Notes: generated from the sequence alone by a model not told the origin. DNA of 64,000 nt from CAWIUB01 sp963839995 (GCA_963839995.1 CAWIXH010000003.1:1-64000), one strand, 5' to 3'. Numbered from the stretch's first letter, positions 42,239 through 50,971 are shown. Translations and numbers: made by a program.

Positions 42239-42918
42239 GCCGGTCGCCGGCGGATCGTCCCGGACAGCAGCAAGGCCGCGGCCGCGGCCAGCACGGGCAC
42301 GCCCGGCGGCGTCACCGGGATCAAGACGGCCGCGATCACCGCCGCGGTGATCGCGACCCGCCGCTCGATCCAGCCGCTGCGCAACCTGGGGGCTAGCAGC
42401 GCGAGGAACGCCGCCGGGATCACCGCGTCCAGGCCGAACTTCGTCGGGTTGCCCAACGCGCTGGCGCCCACGGCGCCGATCAGCGTCGAGAGATTCCAGA
42501 ACGTGTAGACGCCCGCGAACGTCCACCAGAACGCCAAGCGCGAGTGCGGCGGCTCGGCCTGCCCGACCGCCATCGCCGTCGACTCGTCGATCGTGCCCAA
42601 CGCTGCCACCAGCCGCCGCCAGCCGCGGACCCGCAGGACTGGGGCCAGGCGCATCGCGTATAACGTGTTGCGGGCGCCGAGCAGCAAGCCGCTGCCGAGC
42701 GCCGCGCCCACGGTCCCCCCGCCGCCGACGACGCCGACCACCGCGAACTGTGTCCCGCCGGTGAACGCCAGCGCCGAGAGCAGCACGGTCTGCAGCACCG
42801 ACAAGCCAGCAGCGACCGAGGCCAACCCGAATGCTACCCCGTACGCCCCGACTGCGAAGCCGACACCGAGCGAGTCGCGGACTACCGCACGACGGCGGGC
42901 GCCGTCGTCACGGCTCAT
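42235..42918 (-). CDS. azlC: AzlC branched-chain amino acid exporter subunit
   Basis: A 227-aa membrane protein with seven or eight helices: SLGVGFAVGAYGVAFGLASV, LSALAFTGGTQFAVVGVVGGGG, LGARNTLYAMRLAPVLR, FWWTFAGVYTFWNLSTLIGA. The FTGGTQFA segment and NTLYAM are family marks. ATGA overlaps on both sides couple it to marR and azlD. Expression is probably under the MarR protein encoded first. Confidence 0.9.
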   Translation of the reverse strand: MSRDDGARRRAVVRDSLGVGFAVGAYGVAFGLASVAAGLSVLQTVLLSALAFTGGTQFAVVGVVGGGGTVGAALGSGLLLGARNTLYAMRLAPVLRVRGWRRLVAALGTIDESTAMAVGQAEPPHSRLAFWWTFAGVYTFWNLSTLIGAVGASALGNPTKFGLDAVIPAAFLALLAPRLRSGWIERRVAITAAVIAAVLIPVTPPGVPVLAAAAALLLSGTIRRRPA

Positions 42919-43409
42919 GCACCACGAGGCGAGTCGGCGCCATCGTCAAGGCACGCCTCCTGCTGCAATCGGTCGAGCAGCCGCTGCAGTTCACGCAGGC
43001 TGTCGTCGTCGAGCTTCGACAACCAGTACTCCTCGACCCCTGCCAGGTGGACGGGCACCGCAGCCCGCAGCCGGTCCAGACCCGCCGCAGTGAGCACGGT
43101 GTAGGTCCTGCGGGCGTCGTCCGGGTACGGCTCGCGCACCACCAGGCCCTTGGCCTGCAGGCGATCGACCAAGCGGGTCAGCCCCGACCGCGACAGCAGA
43201 ACGCGCTCGGCGAGATCGGCCATCCGCAGCCGGCGTTCGGGCGCCTCGGCGAGCTGCAGCAGCACGTCGTACCAGGCGAGCGGCATCCCGGCCTCGCAGG
43301 CCAGGTCACGCTCGAGCTGGCGCAGGACCGCGCTGTGCGTGCGCAGAAAGGCCCGCCACACTGCCAGCCGCCAGTCGTTCGGGCGAATCGAGGTGCTCGA
43401 GCGGGCCAT
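42915..43409 (-). CDS. MarR-family regulator of the azlCD operon
   Basis: A 164-aa winged-helix protein: MPLAWYDVLLQLAEAPERRLRMADLAERVLLSRSGLTRLVDRLQAKGLVVREPYPDDARRTYTVLT is split here as recognition helix (LLSRSGLTRLVDRL) and wing (REPYPDDARRTYTVLT). First gene of a marR-azlC-azlD operon and divergent from mrp across 41 bp, so autoregulation there would also affect mrp. ATG 43409; a TACACT box is eight bases upstream. Confidence 0.88.
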   Translation of the reverse strand: MARSSTSIRPNDWRLAVWRAFLRTHSAVLRQLERDLACEAGMPLAWYDVLLQLAEAPERRLRMADLAERVLLSRSGLTRLVDRLQAKGLVVREPYPDDARRTYTVLTAAGLDRLRAAVPVHLAGVEEYWLSKLDDDSLRELQRLLDRLQQEACLDDGADSPRGA

Positions 43410-43437
43410 GCGCGTGGAGTGTAAGTGGTCCGCCACG

Positions 43438-43443
43438 TAGCAT
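43438..43443 (+). promoter_or_regulatory. -10 box for leaderless mrp
   Basis: TAGCAT ends seven bases before the mrp ATG at 43451. It lies within the 41-bp space shared with the divergent marR gene. Confidence 0.5.
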
Positions 43444-43450
43444 CGAAGCC

Positions 43451-44581
43451 ATGAGCCTCCCCTCCAGCGAAACCGTCACGACCGCGCTGGCGTCCGTGCT
43501 CGACCCCGAGATCCGCAAACCGATCACGGATCTGGGCATGGTGTCGTCCGTCTCGGTGTCCGATACCGGCGCGGTCCGGGTGGGGGTGCTGCTAACCGTC
43601 GCTGGCTGCCCGATGAAGGCTCAGCTGACGCGGGACGTCACGGCCGCGGTCGCGCGCGTCGAGGGCGTGACAGGTGTCCAGGTCGAGCTCGGCGTGATGA
43701 CCGACGCGCAGCGCACCGCGTTGCGCCAGCAGCTGCGCGGCGACGCGGCGGAGAACGAGATTCCGTTCGCCCAGCCCGGTTCACGTACCCGGGTGTACGC
43801 GGTGGCTTCCGGCAAGGGCGGGGTCGGCAAGTCGTCCGTCACAGTCAATGTAGCCGCGGCGTTGGCCGGTAGGGGGCTCTCGGTCGGGGTTCTCGACGCC
43901 GACATCTACGGCTTCTCGGTGCCCCGCATGCTCGGCGTCGAGGGCCGGCCTACCCAGGTCGAGCAGATGATCATGCCGCCAGTCGCGCATGGCGTGAAGG
44001 TGATCTCCATCGGGATGTTCACCCAAGGCAACACCGCCGTCGTCTGGCGCGGGCCGATGCTGCACCGCGCGCTGCAGCAGTTCCTCGCCGACGTGTTCTG
44101 GGGGGAGCTGGACGTGCTGCTGATGGACCTCCCTCCCGGGACGGGCGACATCGCGATTTCCGTGGCCCAGCTCGTCCCGTCCGCGGAGCTGCTCCTCGTC
44201 ACGACACCGCAGCTAGCCGCCCGCGAGGTAGCCGAACGAGCCGGATCGATCGCCCTGCAGACCCACCAGCAGATTGTCGGCGTCGTCGAGAACATGTCCT
44301 GGCTGGGCATGCCCGACGGATCGCGGATGGAGCTGTTCGGTTCAGGAGGCGGTCAGTCGGTGGCCGACTCGCTCGCCGCGTCGACGGGCACCCGGGTGCC
44401 GTTACTCGGCCAGATCCCGATCGACCAGCGGGTCCGCGAGGGCGGCGATGACGGCGTGCCGGTGGTGCTCAGCGACCCGGGATCCCCGGCGGCGTCGGCA
44501 TTGCGAGGGGTGGCCGACGCGCTGGCCCAGCGGCAACACAGCCTGGTCGGTCGGTCGCTCGGACTCGCGCCCGTGCACTGA
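43451..44581 (+). CDS. mrp: Mrp/ApbC iron-sulfur carrier P-loop ATPase
   Basis: A 376-aa Mrp protein: N-terminal MIP18/DUF59 domain (DPEIRKPITDLGMVSSV, about residues 17-90), P-loop GKGGVGKS at 121-128, then WRGPMLHRALQQFLADVFWGELDVL split by DLPPGTGDIAISVAQ. Loads or carries Fe-S clusters. The CXXC of some homologues is not evident, as in other actinobacterial members. Starts leaderless from the box at 43438. Matches Rv1229c by position. Confidence 0.93.
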   Translation: MSLPSSETVTTALASVLDPEIRKPITDLGMVSSVSVSDTGAVRVGVLLTVAGCPMKAQLTRDVTAAVARVEGVTGVQVELGVMTDAQRTALRQQLRGDAAENEIPFAQPGSRTRVYAVASGKGGVGKSSVTVNVAAALAGRGLSVGVLDADIYGFSVPRMLGVEGRPTQVEQMIMPPVAHGVKVISIGMFTQGNTAVVWRGPMLHRALQQFLADVFWGELDVLLMDLPPGTGDIAISVAQLVPSAELLLVTTPQLAAREVAERAGSIALQTHQQIVGVVENMSWLGMPDGSRMELFGSGGGQSVADSLAASTGTRVPLLGQIPIDQRVREGGDDGVPVVLSDPGSPAASALRGVADALAQRQHSLVGRSLGLAPVH

Positions 44582-44661
44582 CCACGCTCGACATCATTGG
44601 CCTTCGCGGGAACACTTTGCGGTGAGTAGCGAGGCGGTGGCTGCCGCGGAGGCGAGAACGA

Positions 44662-44916
44662 GTGGCTGCTCCGAGAGATCTGACGGGCGCCTTGCGCGAG
44701 CTGCACGACGACTATGTCTGGCAGGTGAATGCGGCGATCGAGGAGGGCCGGGAGGATCTCGTCGGCAAGCTGGTCGAGCAATACCTGGACGACGCGATGC
44801 ACACAATGACGCAGGCGTATCCGGACCCGTGCGACCGACCCGGCTGTCCCGCGTGCACGGGACCGGAGAGCGCCAGGCAGCCGCGACGCGGTTGGCTGCG
44901 CAGGTTCTTCGGGTGA
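44662..44916 (+). CDS. small conserved protein downstream of mrp (84 aa)
   Basis: The sequence LRELHDDYVWQVNAAIEEGREDLVGKLVEQYLDDAMHTM is an amphipathic helical pair; it ends with PDPCDRPGCPACTG (three cysteines, CxxxxxCxxC) and a basic WLRRFFG tail. The GTG at 44662 has GGAGG about ten bases upstream. The YV-x2-VN-x5-GR-x-DL pattern is shared with the 50-aa protein at 8286-8438. The cysteine set could bind a metal. Function unknown. Confidence 0.7.
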   Translation: MAAPRDLTGALRELHDDYVWQVNAAIEEGREDLVGKLVEQYLDDAMHTMTQAYPDPCDRPGCPACTGPESARQPRRGWLRRFFG

Positions 44917-44940
44917 TGCGGTTCGGCAGGGAGGCTCGGG

Positions 44941-46422
44941 ATGGGTGACGACGTTGCCGCGACCAAGTTCAGCCATCAGGACCGGCAGCTATACCGCGCC
45001 AAGGTGCGCCGTTGCCTGGACGTCTTCGCGCGCATGCTGGCGGAGTCCCGATTCGACTTCGAGCGCCCGATGACGGGCCTGGAGATCGAGTTCAACCTGG
45101 TCGACGAAGCGCAATATCCCCTCATGCGCAACGCCGAGGTGCTGCAAGCGATCGCCAACGACGACTTCCAGACCGAGCTCGGTCAGTTCAACATCGAGAT
45201 CAACGTGCGGCCTCGCTCGTTGGCCGGTGAGGCGGCGACGGAGCTCGAGGCCGCGTTGCGAGCCAGCCTGAACGATGCCGAGGAACGCTCACATGGGGTC
45301 GGCGCGCACATCGTCATGATCGGCATCCTGCCGACCCTGACCGCCGACAAGCTGCAGCTCAAGACACTGAGTGCCAACCCGCGCTACGCATTGCTCAACG
45401 AGCAGATCTTTGCGGCACGCGGTGAAGACCTGCACATCGTGATCGACGGTCCGGAACGGCTGTCCACCTATGCCGACACGATCGCTCCGGAAGCAGCCTG
45501 CACCAGCGTGCAGTTTCACCTGCAGGTCAGCCCGAAGGAGTACGCCGACAACTGGAACGCGGCGCAAAGCCTTGCGGGCGTCCAGCTCGCGCTCGGCGCC
45601 AACTCTCCCTTCCTGTTCGGCAAGGAACTGTGGCGCGAGACGCGCATCGCGCTGTTCGAGCAGAGCACCGACACCCGCCCGGAGGAGCTGCGCGCACAAG
45701 GGGTTCGGCCGCGGGTGTGGTTCGGCGAACGGTGGATCACCTCGATCTTCGATCAGTTCGAAGAGAACGTCCGCTACTTCCCGGCGCTACTGCCCATCTG
45801 CGATACGGAGGACCCCGTCGAGGTCCTGGAACGGGGCGATACCCCGGCACTGCAGGAATTGCGGCTGCACAACGGCACCATCTACCGCTGGAACCGCCCC
45901 GTATACGACCTCTTCAGGGGGATGCCGCACCTGCGGGTGGAGAACCGGGTACTGCCCGCCGGCCCCACCGTCGTCGACATCCTGGCCAACGGCGCCTTCT
46001 ACTACGGGATGCTGCGAGCGCTCGCCGAGGAGGAGCGGCCGGTCTGGACGCGGATGTCCTTCCAGGCCGCGCAGGACAACTTCTATCAGGGCGCCAAACG
46101 CGGCATCGACGCCCAGATCTATTGGCCGGGTCTGGGTGAGGTGCCGGCCACCGAACTGGTCTTGCGGCGGCTGTTGCCCATGGCCCACGAAGGCCTGCAG
46201 CGTTGGGGTGTGGACGCTGACGTGCGGGACCGGTTGTTGGGCATCATCGAGCAACGCTGCCTCCGGCAGGTCAACGGAGCAGAGTGGCAGGCGGCGATGT
46301 TCCATCACATCGACGACACGTTGCAGCCGCACGACCGCCGCGATGCGCTGCGCGAGATGGTCCGCCGCTACGTCGAGCTGATGCACACGAACGAGCCCGT
46401 CCACACCTGGCCGCTTCGCTAA
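44941..46422 (+). CDS. GCS2-type glutamate-cysteine ligase-like amidoligase
   Basis: A 493-aa protein of the GCS2/carboxylate-amine ligase fold: PMTGLEIEFNLVDEAQYP supplies the metal/ATP acidic residues, LGQFNIEINVRPRSLAG the second acidic strand, ACTSVQFHLQVSP the third, and LRLHNGTIYRWNRPVYD / HLRVENRVLPAGPTVVDI the arginine-rich C-terminal region. It forms an amide bond between a carboxylate and an amine, but the usual gamma-glutamylcysteine role is only one possibility. ATG 44941 has GGGAGG six bases upstream. It faces, tail to tail, an ATP-grasp gene and two esterases, which I read as one locus. Confidence 0.85.
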   Translation: MGDDVAATKFSHQDRQLYRAKVRRCLDVFARMLAESRFDFERPMTGLEIEFNLVDEAQYPLMRNAEVLQAIANDDFQTELGQFNIEINVRPRSLAGEAATELEAALRASLNDAEERSHGVGAHIVMIGILPTLTADKLQLKTLSANPRYALLNEQIFAARGEDLHIVIDGPERLSTYADTIAPEAACTSVQFHLQVSPKEYADNWNAAQSLAGVQLALGANSPFLFGKELWRETRIALFEQSTDTRPEELRAQGVRPRVWFGERWITSIFDQFEENVRYFPALLPICDTEDPVEVLERGDTPALQELRLHNGTIYRWNRPVYDLFRGMPHLRVENRVLPAGPTVVDILANGAFYYGMLRALAEEERPVWTRMSFQAAQDNFYQGAKRGIDAQIYWPGLGEVPATELVLRRLLPMAHEGLQRWGVDADVRDRLLGIIEQRCLRQVNGAEWQAAMFHHIDDTLQPHDRRDALREMVRRYVELMHTNEPVHTWPLR

Positions 46423-46429
46423 CGACGTA

Positions 46430-46466
46430 GGGAGTACTTGGTCCGCCTGCCGCTCCAGATACTCCC
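46430..46466. terminator. 37-bp hairpin element, family C, copy 2
   Basis: GGGAGTA and TACTCCC bound a 37-bp element between the convergent ends of the GCS2-like and ATP-grasp genes. Same length and arms as 10932-10968. A bidirectional terminator fits the position. Confidence 0.65.
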
Positions 46467-46480
46467 GAAGTGTGGAGGGG

Positions 46481-47731
46481 CTAACGCGCCGCCAGGCGCG
46501 AACGCTCGTCACTCGCCCAGGCACCCAGCAAGCCGCGGTAGTGGGCGATGAACTGGTCGTGCTCGTGCGGGGGAAACGTCGAGCGCACGGTATCGACGAG
46601 CAGGCCGTCGAACTCGGCTGATTCGACCCACTCCAGAACAGCATCGTCCAGGTGCGGCAGCCGGCTGGCGCAGAAGTCGTTGTATCGCTCCACGTCGAAG
46701 TAGTCGTCGGCCAGCCGACGATAGGCCGTCAGCTTATCGGCGTAAGACAGATCGGTCCGGTCGCCGATATCGAAGTATCGACGGGTGTCCAGGTCGTACC
46801 GCGGCGCGCGCCCGGTGGCAGTGCAGAAGACGGACCACTTGACCAGGGCCTTCATCGCCCACGGGAAGTAGTAGTGCAGGCTGGTGATCGCAACGTCCGG
46901 ACAGGCATTGGCGTAGTCGATGGGGTACACGTCCGCGCCCTTGACGAGAGTCTCGCAGGAGTTGAACTCCCACCGGAAGAAGGCATTGACGAGCCGCCCG
47001 ATCGTAACCACCTCGTCGCCGACTCCAGCGTCCAGGAAGCTGTGGTCGACCGAGTAGCGGGCGTGCATCGGTTGGTCCGGGTCGAACTTCATCACCATCG
47101 TCTCGGCGCCTATCGACAGGCTGCGGGCGAATACGTCGTAGCCCGAGATCGCCTGCTGCAGGTGCATGAGGCGCTGCCCGGAGCTGTCGTAGGCCCGATG
47201 CAGCTCGTCACGGTTTCGGATCTGGCTGACGCCGACCCAGGCCCCGCCGTCGTAGGGCTTCATGAACAGCGGGTAGCCGATCCGTCCGGCGACCGAGTCG
47301 AGGTCGAAGGGCCGGTTGTACTTGGCGGCGGTGTAGGCGTACCTGGCGTTCTCCGGTGGGTTCTTGTACGGGACCAGGACCGTCTCCGGCACTTTGAGGC
47401 CGAGCCGCATCATCGCGCAGTACGCCGCGTGCTTCTCCATGCTCTGGAACGTGAACGGGCTGTTGAGCAGATATAGGTCGTCCATCAGGGCGGCCTTCTT
47501 CAGCCACTCCCGTGGGTGGTAGTACCAGTACGCGAGGCGATCGATCACCAGGTCGTAGCTCGGCCGGTAACGCAGATCGAACGGTTCGACGGTGATGCGT
47601 TCGACCTGGTACTCGTGCACAACGCCGGCGCCGTCGCTGACCTGGCCCAGCCGTCGGACGATGGACTCGAAGGCGGTCGGCCAGTCCTCCTCGGTGCCGA
47701 GCAGCAGTCCGATCAAGTGGGTATGGGTCAT
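46481..47731 (-). CDS. ATP-grasp-like ligase
   Basis: A 416-aa protein with ATP-grasp features: an N-terminal substrate domain (residues 1-110), SMEKHAAYCAMMRLGLKVPETVLVPYK, the phosphate-binding IGYPLFMKPYDGGAWVGVSQI with its lysine, an adenine-region strand (QLRLMHLQQAISG in part), and the metal motif CETLVKGADVYPIDYANACPDVAI. These are typical of RimK-like or D-Ala-ligase-like enzymes; the C-terminal third (about 310-416) is unusual. Ten bases after the esterase stop, so co-transcribed. Carboxylate-amine ligation is predicted; substrates unknown. Confidence 0.75.
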   Translation of the reverse strand: MTHTHLIGLLLGTEEDWPTAFESIVRRLGQVSDGAGVVHEYQVERITVEPFDLRYRPSYDLVIDRLAYWYYHPREWLKKAALMDDLYLLNSPFTFQSMEKHAAYCAMMRLGLKVPETVLVPYKNPPENARYAYTAAKYNRPFDLDSVAGRIGYPLFMKPYDGGAWVGVSQIRNRDELHRAYDSSGQRLMHLQQAISGYDVFARSLSIGAETMVMKFDPDQPMHARYSVDHSFLDAGVGDEVVTIGRLVNAFFRWEFNSCETLVKGADVYPIDYANACPDVAITSLHYYFPWAMKALVKWSVFCTATGRAPRYDLDTRRYFDIGDRTDLSYADKLTAYRRLADDYFDVERYNDFCASRLPHLDDAVLEWVESAEFDGLLVDTVRSTFPPHEHDQFIAHYRGLLGAWASDERSRLAAR

Positions 47732-47741
47732 GGGTCCCGTT

Positions 47742-48482
47742 TCAGCAAAATCTCGGCAGGTGATGAGCCAGTTGGCGTTGCCAGGACGACCAGTCGTGCG
47801 GAATGTCGTAACCCCAGACGTCCAGCTCGTGGCGGATGCCCTTGTCGGCGAGCCGGCGGGCGAACTCGCGGGTACTCGGCAACGCTCCGGTTGGGTCTAC
47901 CTCCCAGGCGCCTTGACCGACTACGAGCAGCAGCGAGACTCGGTGTCGCAGCCAGTCGAGGTGGTCGCCGTGCAGGTTGGGCACGTAGTCCATCGGGTTG
48001 TTGAAATAGGTGGCGTCGCCGCGTTCACCCCAGGCATGCCAGGCCGACGAGTCGTAGTTGCCCGAGAAGCACATCGCGAGCGGAAATAGGTCGGCGCGCT
48101 TGAGGGCGAAGTTCGCCGCGTGGTAGGCGCCCAGGCTGCAGCCGAGGGTGATGATCTCACTGACGCCACCGGTGTCCTGGCTGATCCACGGGACGACCTG
48201 CTCGACGATCCACGCCTCGTAACCGCCGTGCCGCCGGGCCCGTTCTTCGATGGGCACGCTGCGGTCCGCCCAACTGCCCGCGTCGAAGCTGTCGACGCAG
48301 TACAGCTTGACCCGGCCGGCGTCGATCAGACCGGCCACGGAGCCGACCATGCCGTTGTTCTCGAAGTCCCAGGCACGACCCTGCTCGGACGGGAAGACGA
48401 GCGCCGGTCGGCCGTAATGGCCGTACGCGATGACGGTCCCATGCAGCTCGGGCCAGCCGAGCTCGACCTGCTCACGCCTCAC
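47742..48482 (-). CDS. esterase-like alpha/beta hydrolase
   Basis: A 246-aa protein of the esterase-D-like type: GYEAWIVEQVVPWISQ, the nucleophile elbow ITLGCSLGAYHAANFAL (G-x-S-x-G), and a C-terminal VWGYDIPHDWSSWQRQL with the histidine. WDFENNGMVGSVAGLI near the start is characteristic of a subfamily often next to ATP-grasp genes (from memory, to be checked). GTG 48482 has AAGG seven bases upstream. Middle gene of the three-gene minus-strand unit. Confidence 0.8.
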   Translation of the reverse strand: MRREQVELGWPELHGTVIAYGHYGRPALVFPSEQGRAWDFENNGMVGSVAGLIDAGRVKLYCVDSFDAGSWADRSVPIEERARRHGGYEAWIVEQVVPWISQDTGGVSEIITLGCSLGAYHAANFALKRADLFPLAMCFSGNYDSSAWHAWGERGDATYFNNPMDYVPNLHGDHLDWLRHRVSLLLVVGQGAWEVDPTGALPSTREFARRLADKGIRHELDVWGYDIPHDWSSWQRQLAHHLPRFC

Positions 48483-48605
48483 GGCTGTGCCTTGGGCCGG
48501 GGCAGCGGCGCGCTCCGGGTCACTGCGCGGCGTGTCGGCCCGCGGTGGCGCCGATACCGGAAGCTAACTCGACGGCGACGGGCGGTGCGCACTTGTGCTG
48601 TTCGC

Positions 48606-49694
48606 TCATCCGCCACGCGGCTCGCCCCCCGCGCCAAGGCATGCGGCGGAAACCAATGGGGTGAGATACGGGTCGAGGGCGTCGCGCCAGGCGGTGTAGT
48701 TGTGCACGTCGCGCACCTCACGCATCTGCACCGGGTAGCCGAATCGGCGCAGGGTCCGCGCCATCAGCCGATTGTTGGCCAGGTTCTCCTCGAGCTGGCC
48801 GCAGGTGAGGACGACTGGCACTGGGTCGGGATCACTGGCGGCCCGCATCAGGCCCAGCACGAAGCGGGTGACCGGACCAAAGCGGGAGAACCGCCGCTCC
48901 TGGGGATCAAGATCGGGATGGAAGAAGCTCCCCGACTGCAGGAACAGGGCGTCGAACACGCCGGGGAACATCCGATGCGAATGCAGCATGGCCAGCCCGC
49001 CCAGACTGGCGCCGACGCCGATTCGCTTGCTGGCCGGGGCGATCTCGTCGAGCACCGGCAGCACGTCGCGCACTAACGCCCGCGCGTACGCCGGGTTGAC
49101 CGCGTACCACCGGTTGCGGTCGCCGGGCGCGAGCGACGCCACCCGGAGTGGGGGGAGCCGACCAGCCGCCACCTGACTGGCCGCGTACAGGACGAACGAC
49201 GCCAGTGCCGCGTACTCCGGCCCGTCGTGCACGATCAGCAGTGGCGCCGGCTCGTCGGGCCCGAGGGCTTCGTCAGCCCACAACTCCGCGTGCACCGTTG
49301 CCCCCAGCTGCCGGCTGACGATCGTCACCTCCGCCCGCGTCGACGGACCGGCCGGCCAGTCCAGCCACGCCGGCCGCAGGTAGCCCGGAAACTCGATCAG
49401 CGACTTGTCTCCGAACGCCCCTGGGACCCGCTCGGGATTGGCGGGATCGGTGATCGTCTGCCGTCCGCCGTCGTGGTGCGCCAGTTCGAGCAGGTATTCC
49501 ATCCGGTCCACTGCTGGGCGGGTCAACCGCAACCTCCAGGCACCCCGGCGATATCCGAAGTCGAGCTGATCGTCCGGGACACGAACGTCCTGGACAAGCC
49601 GCACGCCACGCAGCCGCCGGTGTGCGTCCGGCAGCCGGAACGTCACCCCGACGGCGTCGACCACCGGGCCAGCGACGACAGCGGCGGGGACCAC
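48606..49694 (-). CDS. enterochelin-esterase-like hydrolase with N-terminal beta domain
   Basis: A 362-aa protein. The first about 150 residues form a beta-rich domain like the CBM48/early-set region of Fes-type esterases; the hydrolase domain has LLIVHDGPEYAALASF, IGVGASLGGLAMLHSHRMFP with the nucleophile serine, FLQSGSFF, and VRDVHNYTAWRDALDPYL with the histidine. It resembles ferric-siderophore esterases, but no siderophore genes are present. GTG 49694 has a TAAGGT box seven bases upstream. It heads the esterase-esterase-ATP-grasp transcript, with a 123-bp gap before the second esterase. Confidence 0.82.
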   Translation of the reverse strand: MVPAAVVAGPVVDAVGVTFRLPDAHRRLRGVRLVQDVRVPDDQLDFGYRRGAWRLRLTRPAVDRMEYLLELAHHDGGRQTITDPANPERVPGAFGDKSLIEFPGYLRPAWLDWPAGPSTRAEVTIVSRQLGATVHAELWADEALGPDEPAPLLIVHDGPEYAALASFVLYAASQVAAGRLPPLRVASLAPGDRNRWYAVNPAYARALVRDVLPVLDEIAPASKRIGVGASLGGLAMLHSHRMFPGVFDALFLQSGSFFHPDLDPQERRFSRFGPVTRFVLGLMRAASDPDPVPVVLTCGQLEENLANNRLMARTLRRFGYPVQMREVRDVHNYTAWRDALDPYLTPLVSAACLGAGGEPRGG

Positions 49695-49701
49695 CTGCCA
49701 G

Positions 49702-49707
49702 ACCTTA
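49702..49707 (-). promoter_or_regulatory. -10 box for the enterochelin-esterase-like gene
   Basis: TAAGGT on the minus strand ends seven bases before the GTG at 49694; this would put the whole three-gene unit under one leaderless promoter. Confidence 0.5.
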
Positions 49708-49714
49708 AGCCCAG

Positions 49715-50347
49715 TTAGCCGGCAAGCAGAAGTCGCAGCGCAAGCGCGACGATGACCACGCTGGACACCAGCGCGCTGATTAGCCGCCCTCGTTGGCCGG
49801 TGAGCATGCGACCGAGTGCGGCCCCGCTTCCGGCAAGCACGAGTTGCCAGCTGGCCGAGGCGGCGAACGCAGCGACAACGAACAGCGCCTGCGCCAGCGG
49901 CTGGCCCAGGGCGGCGGACCGATTGCCAACGATGAGCGCGGTGAAGTAAACGATCGTCGTCGGGTTTACCAGGGTGAGACCGAGTAGACCGGCGTAGGCC
50001 TGCGACGGACCGAGCCGCCCGCCCGAGCTGACGACCTGCGCGAACGTGGGCGCACGGTGTAGGCGCAATGCGCGCATCGCGGTGCGGGCGGCTACCGCAA
50101 TGAGTACCCCGGCTGCAGCCACGCGCATCGGCGTCGCGTACCGCGAGAGCTGGTTGGCCAGCGCGCCGCCGCCGAGGACGGCAGCCAGGGCGTACAGCCC
50201 GTCGGCGCTGGCCACTCCCACCGCGGCGGCGCAGCCGACTCGCAGTGAGGTCCGTGCCGTCAGTGCCACCAGGTACGTCGCGATCGCACCGACGGGCAAG
50301 GCGATGCCACAACCCGCGAGCAAGCCCGCGACCAGGCCCGCAGTCAT
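49715..50347 (-). CDS. LysE-family amino acid exporter
   Basis: A 210-aa six-helix exporter: LLAGCGIALPVGAIATYLVALT, the family GLLGLTLVNPTTIVYFTAL, and a C-terminal SALVSSVVIVALALRLLLAG. Exports lysine, arginine or other amino acids in known relatives. Its ATG shares ATGA with the stop of a 32-codon upstream ORF. It stops 20 bases before the esterase start. Confidence 0.88.
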   Translation of the reverse strand: MTAGLVAGLLAGCGIALPVGAIATYLVALTARTSLRVGCAAAVGVASADGLYALAAVLGGGALANQLSRYATPMRVAAAGVLIAVAARTAMRALRLHRAPTFAQVVSSGGRLGPSQAYAGLLGLTLVNPTTIVYFTALIVGNRSAALGQPLAQALFVVAAFAASASWQLVLAGSGAALGRMLTGQRGRLISALVSSVVIVALALRLLLAG

Positions 50348-50442
50348 GAGATCGCGGAGATCGACCTCCAGATTCGGCCGGCCTGCTGGACCGTTACGCC
50401 AATGACAACGGCGGTCAGCGACAGTGGCGGGCTGGCAGACAT
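50344..50442 (-). CDS. possible 32-aa leader ORF coupled to the LysE-type gene
   Basis: ATG 50442 to TGA 50344-50346 overlaps the exporter ATG as ATGA. The peptide (SASPPLSLTAVVIGVTVQQA...) has no Lys and two Arg. Coupling geometry is suggestive, but there is no clear ribosome site, and it may be chance. The rest of 50443-50574 holds nothing I recognise. Confidence 0.25.
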   Translation of the reverse strand: MSASPPLSLTAVVIGVTVQQAGRIWRSISAIS

Positions 50443-50574
50443 GACGCCATCATGATCCCTGCGCCACGCGGCCTCAACCGGATTTCGCCCGCCAGCGGCT
50501 GTCACTGGCGTTCCCGCTGCAGCTCCGGCAGGAGCGCTCGGCGGTTGGCCGGCGAGGAGCCAGTGAGAACGCGA

Positions 50575-50949
50575 TCAGGTGGCATCTTCGTCGAATGGCG
50601 CCCGCTCGCCACGTCCCAGCGGTCGTTGCGCCGGTGGCGGCGGCGCAGCAGCCGGGTTGCGATCCGCCGCAATCTGGCCCGGCGCTTCCTCGTCGTCGCT
50701 GAACAGTGCCCGGGTGATGGCCGTTCGCGGGTTGAGCGAACGCAGATCGTTCAGCGCCGACAGGTCGACGTCGGCGAATTCGGGGCCGAGCTCGTTCTTC
50801 AACTGACTGCGGGCGCCGGTCGCCAGGTCGCGCAGAGTGCGCAGCATCTGGCCCGCCTCCCGGGCCAGGCCGGGCAGCTTGTCCGGGCCCAGCACTATCA
50901 AGCCGACGAGCGCGAGCACGACGAGCTCCATCGGCCCGACGTTGAACAT
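50575..50949 (-). CDS. tatB: Sec-independent translocase subunit TatB
   Basis: A 124-aa protein: MFNVGPMELVVLALVGLIVLGPDKLP is the N-terminal membrane helix and hinge with the conserved Glu and Gly-Pro, followed by an amphipathic helix (LAREAGQMLRTLRDLATGARSQL) and an acidic, Pro-rich tail. TatB helps recognise twin-arginine signals. Order tatB-htrA-anti-sigma-sigE is that of Rv1224-Rv1221. Confidence 0.93.
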   Translation of the reverse strand: MFNVGPMELVVLALVGLIVLGPDKLPGLAREAGQMLRTLRDLATGARSQLKNELGPEFADVDLSALNDLRSLNPRTAITRALFSDDEEAPGQIAADRNPAAAPPPPAQRPLGRGERAPFDEDAT

Positions 50950-50971
50950 TCCCCGAGTCTAGTTCGGCGGG

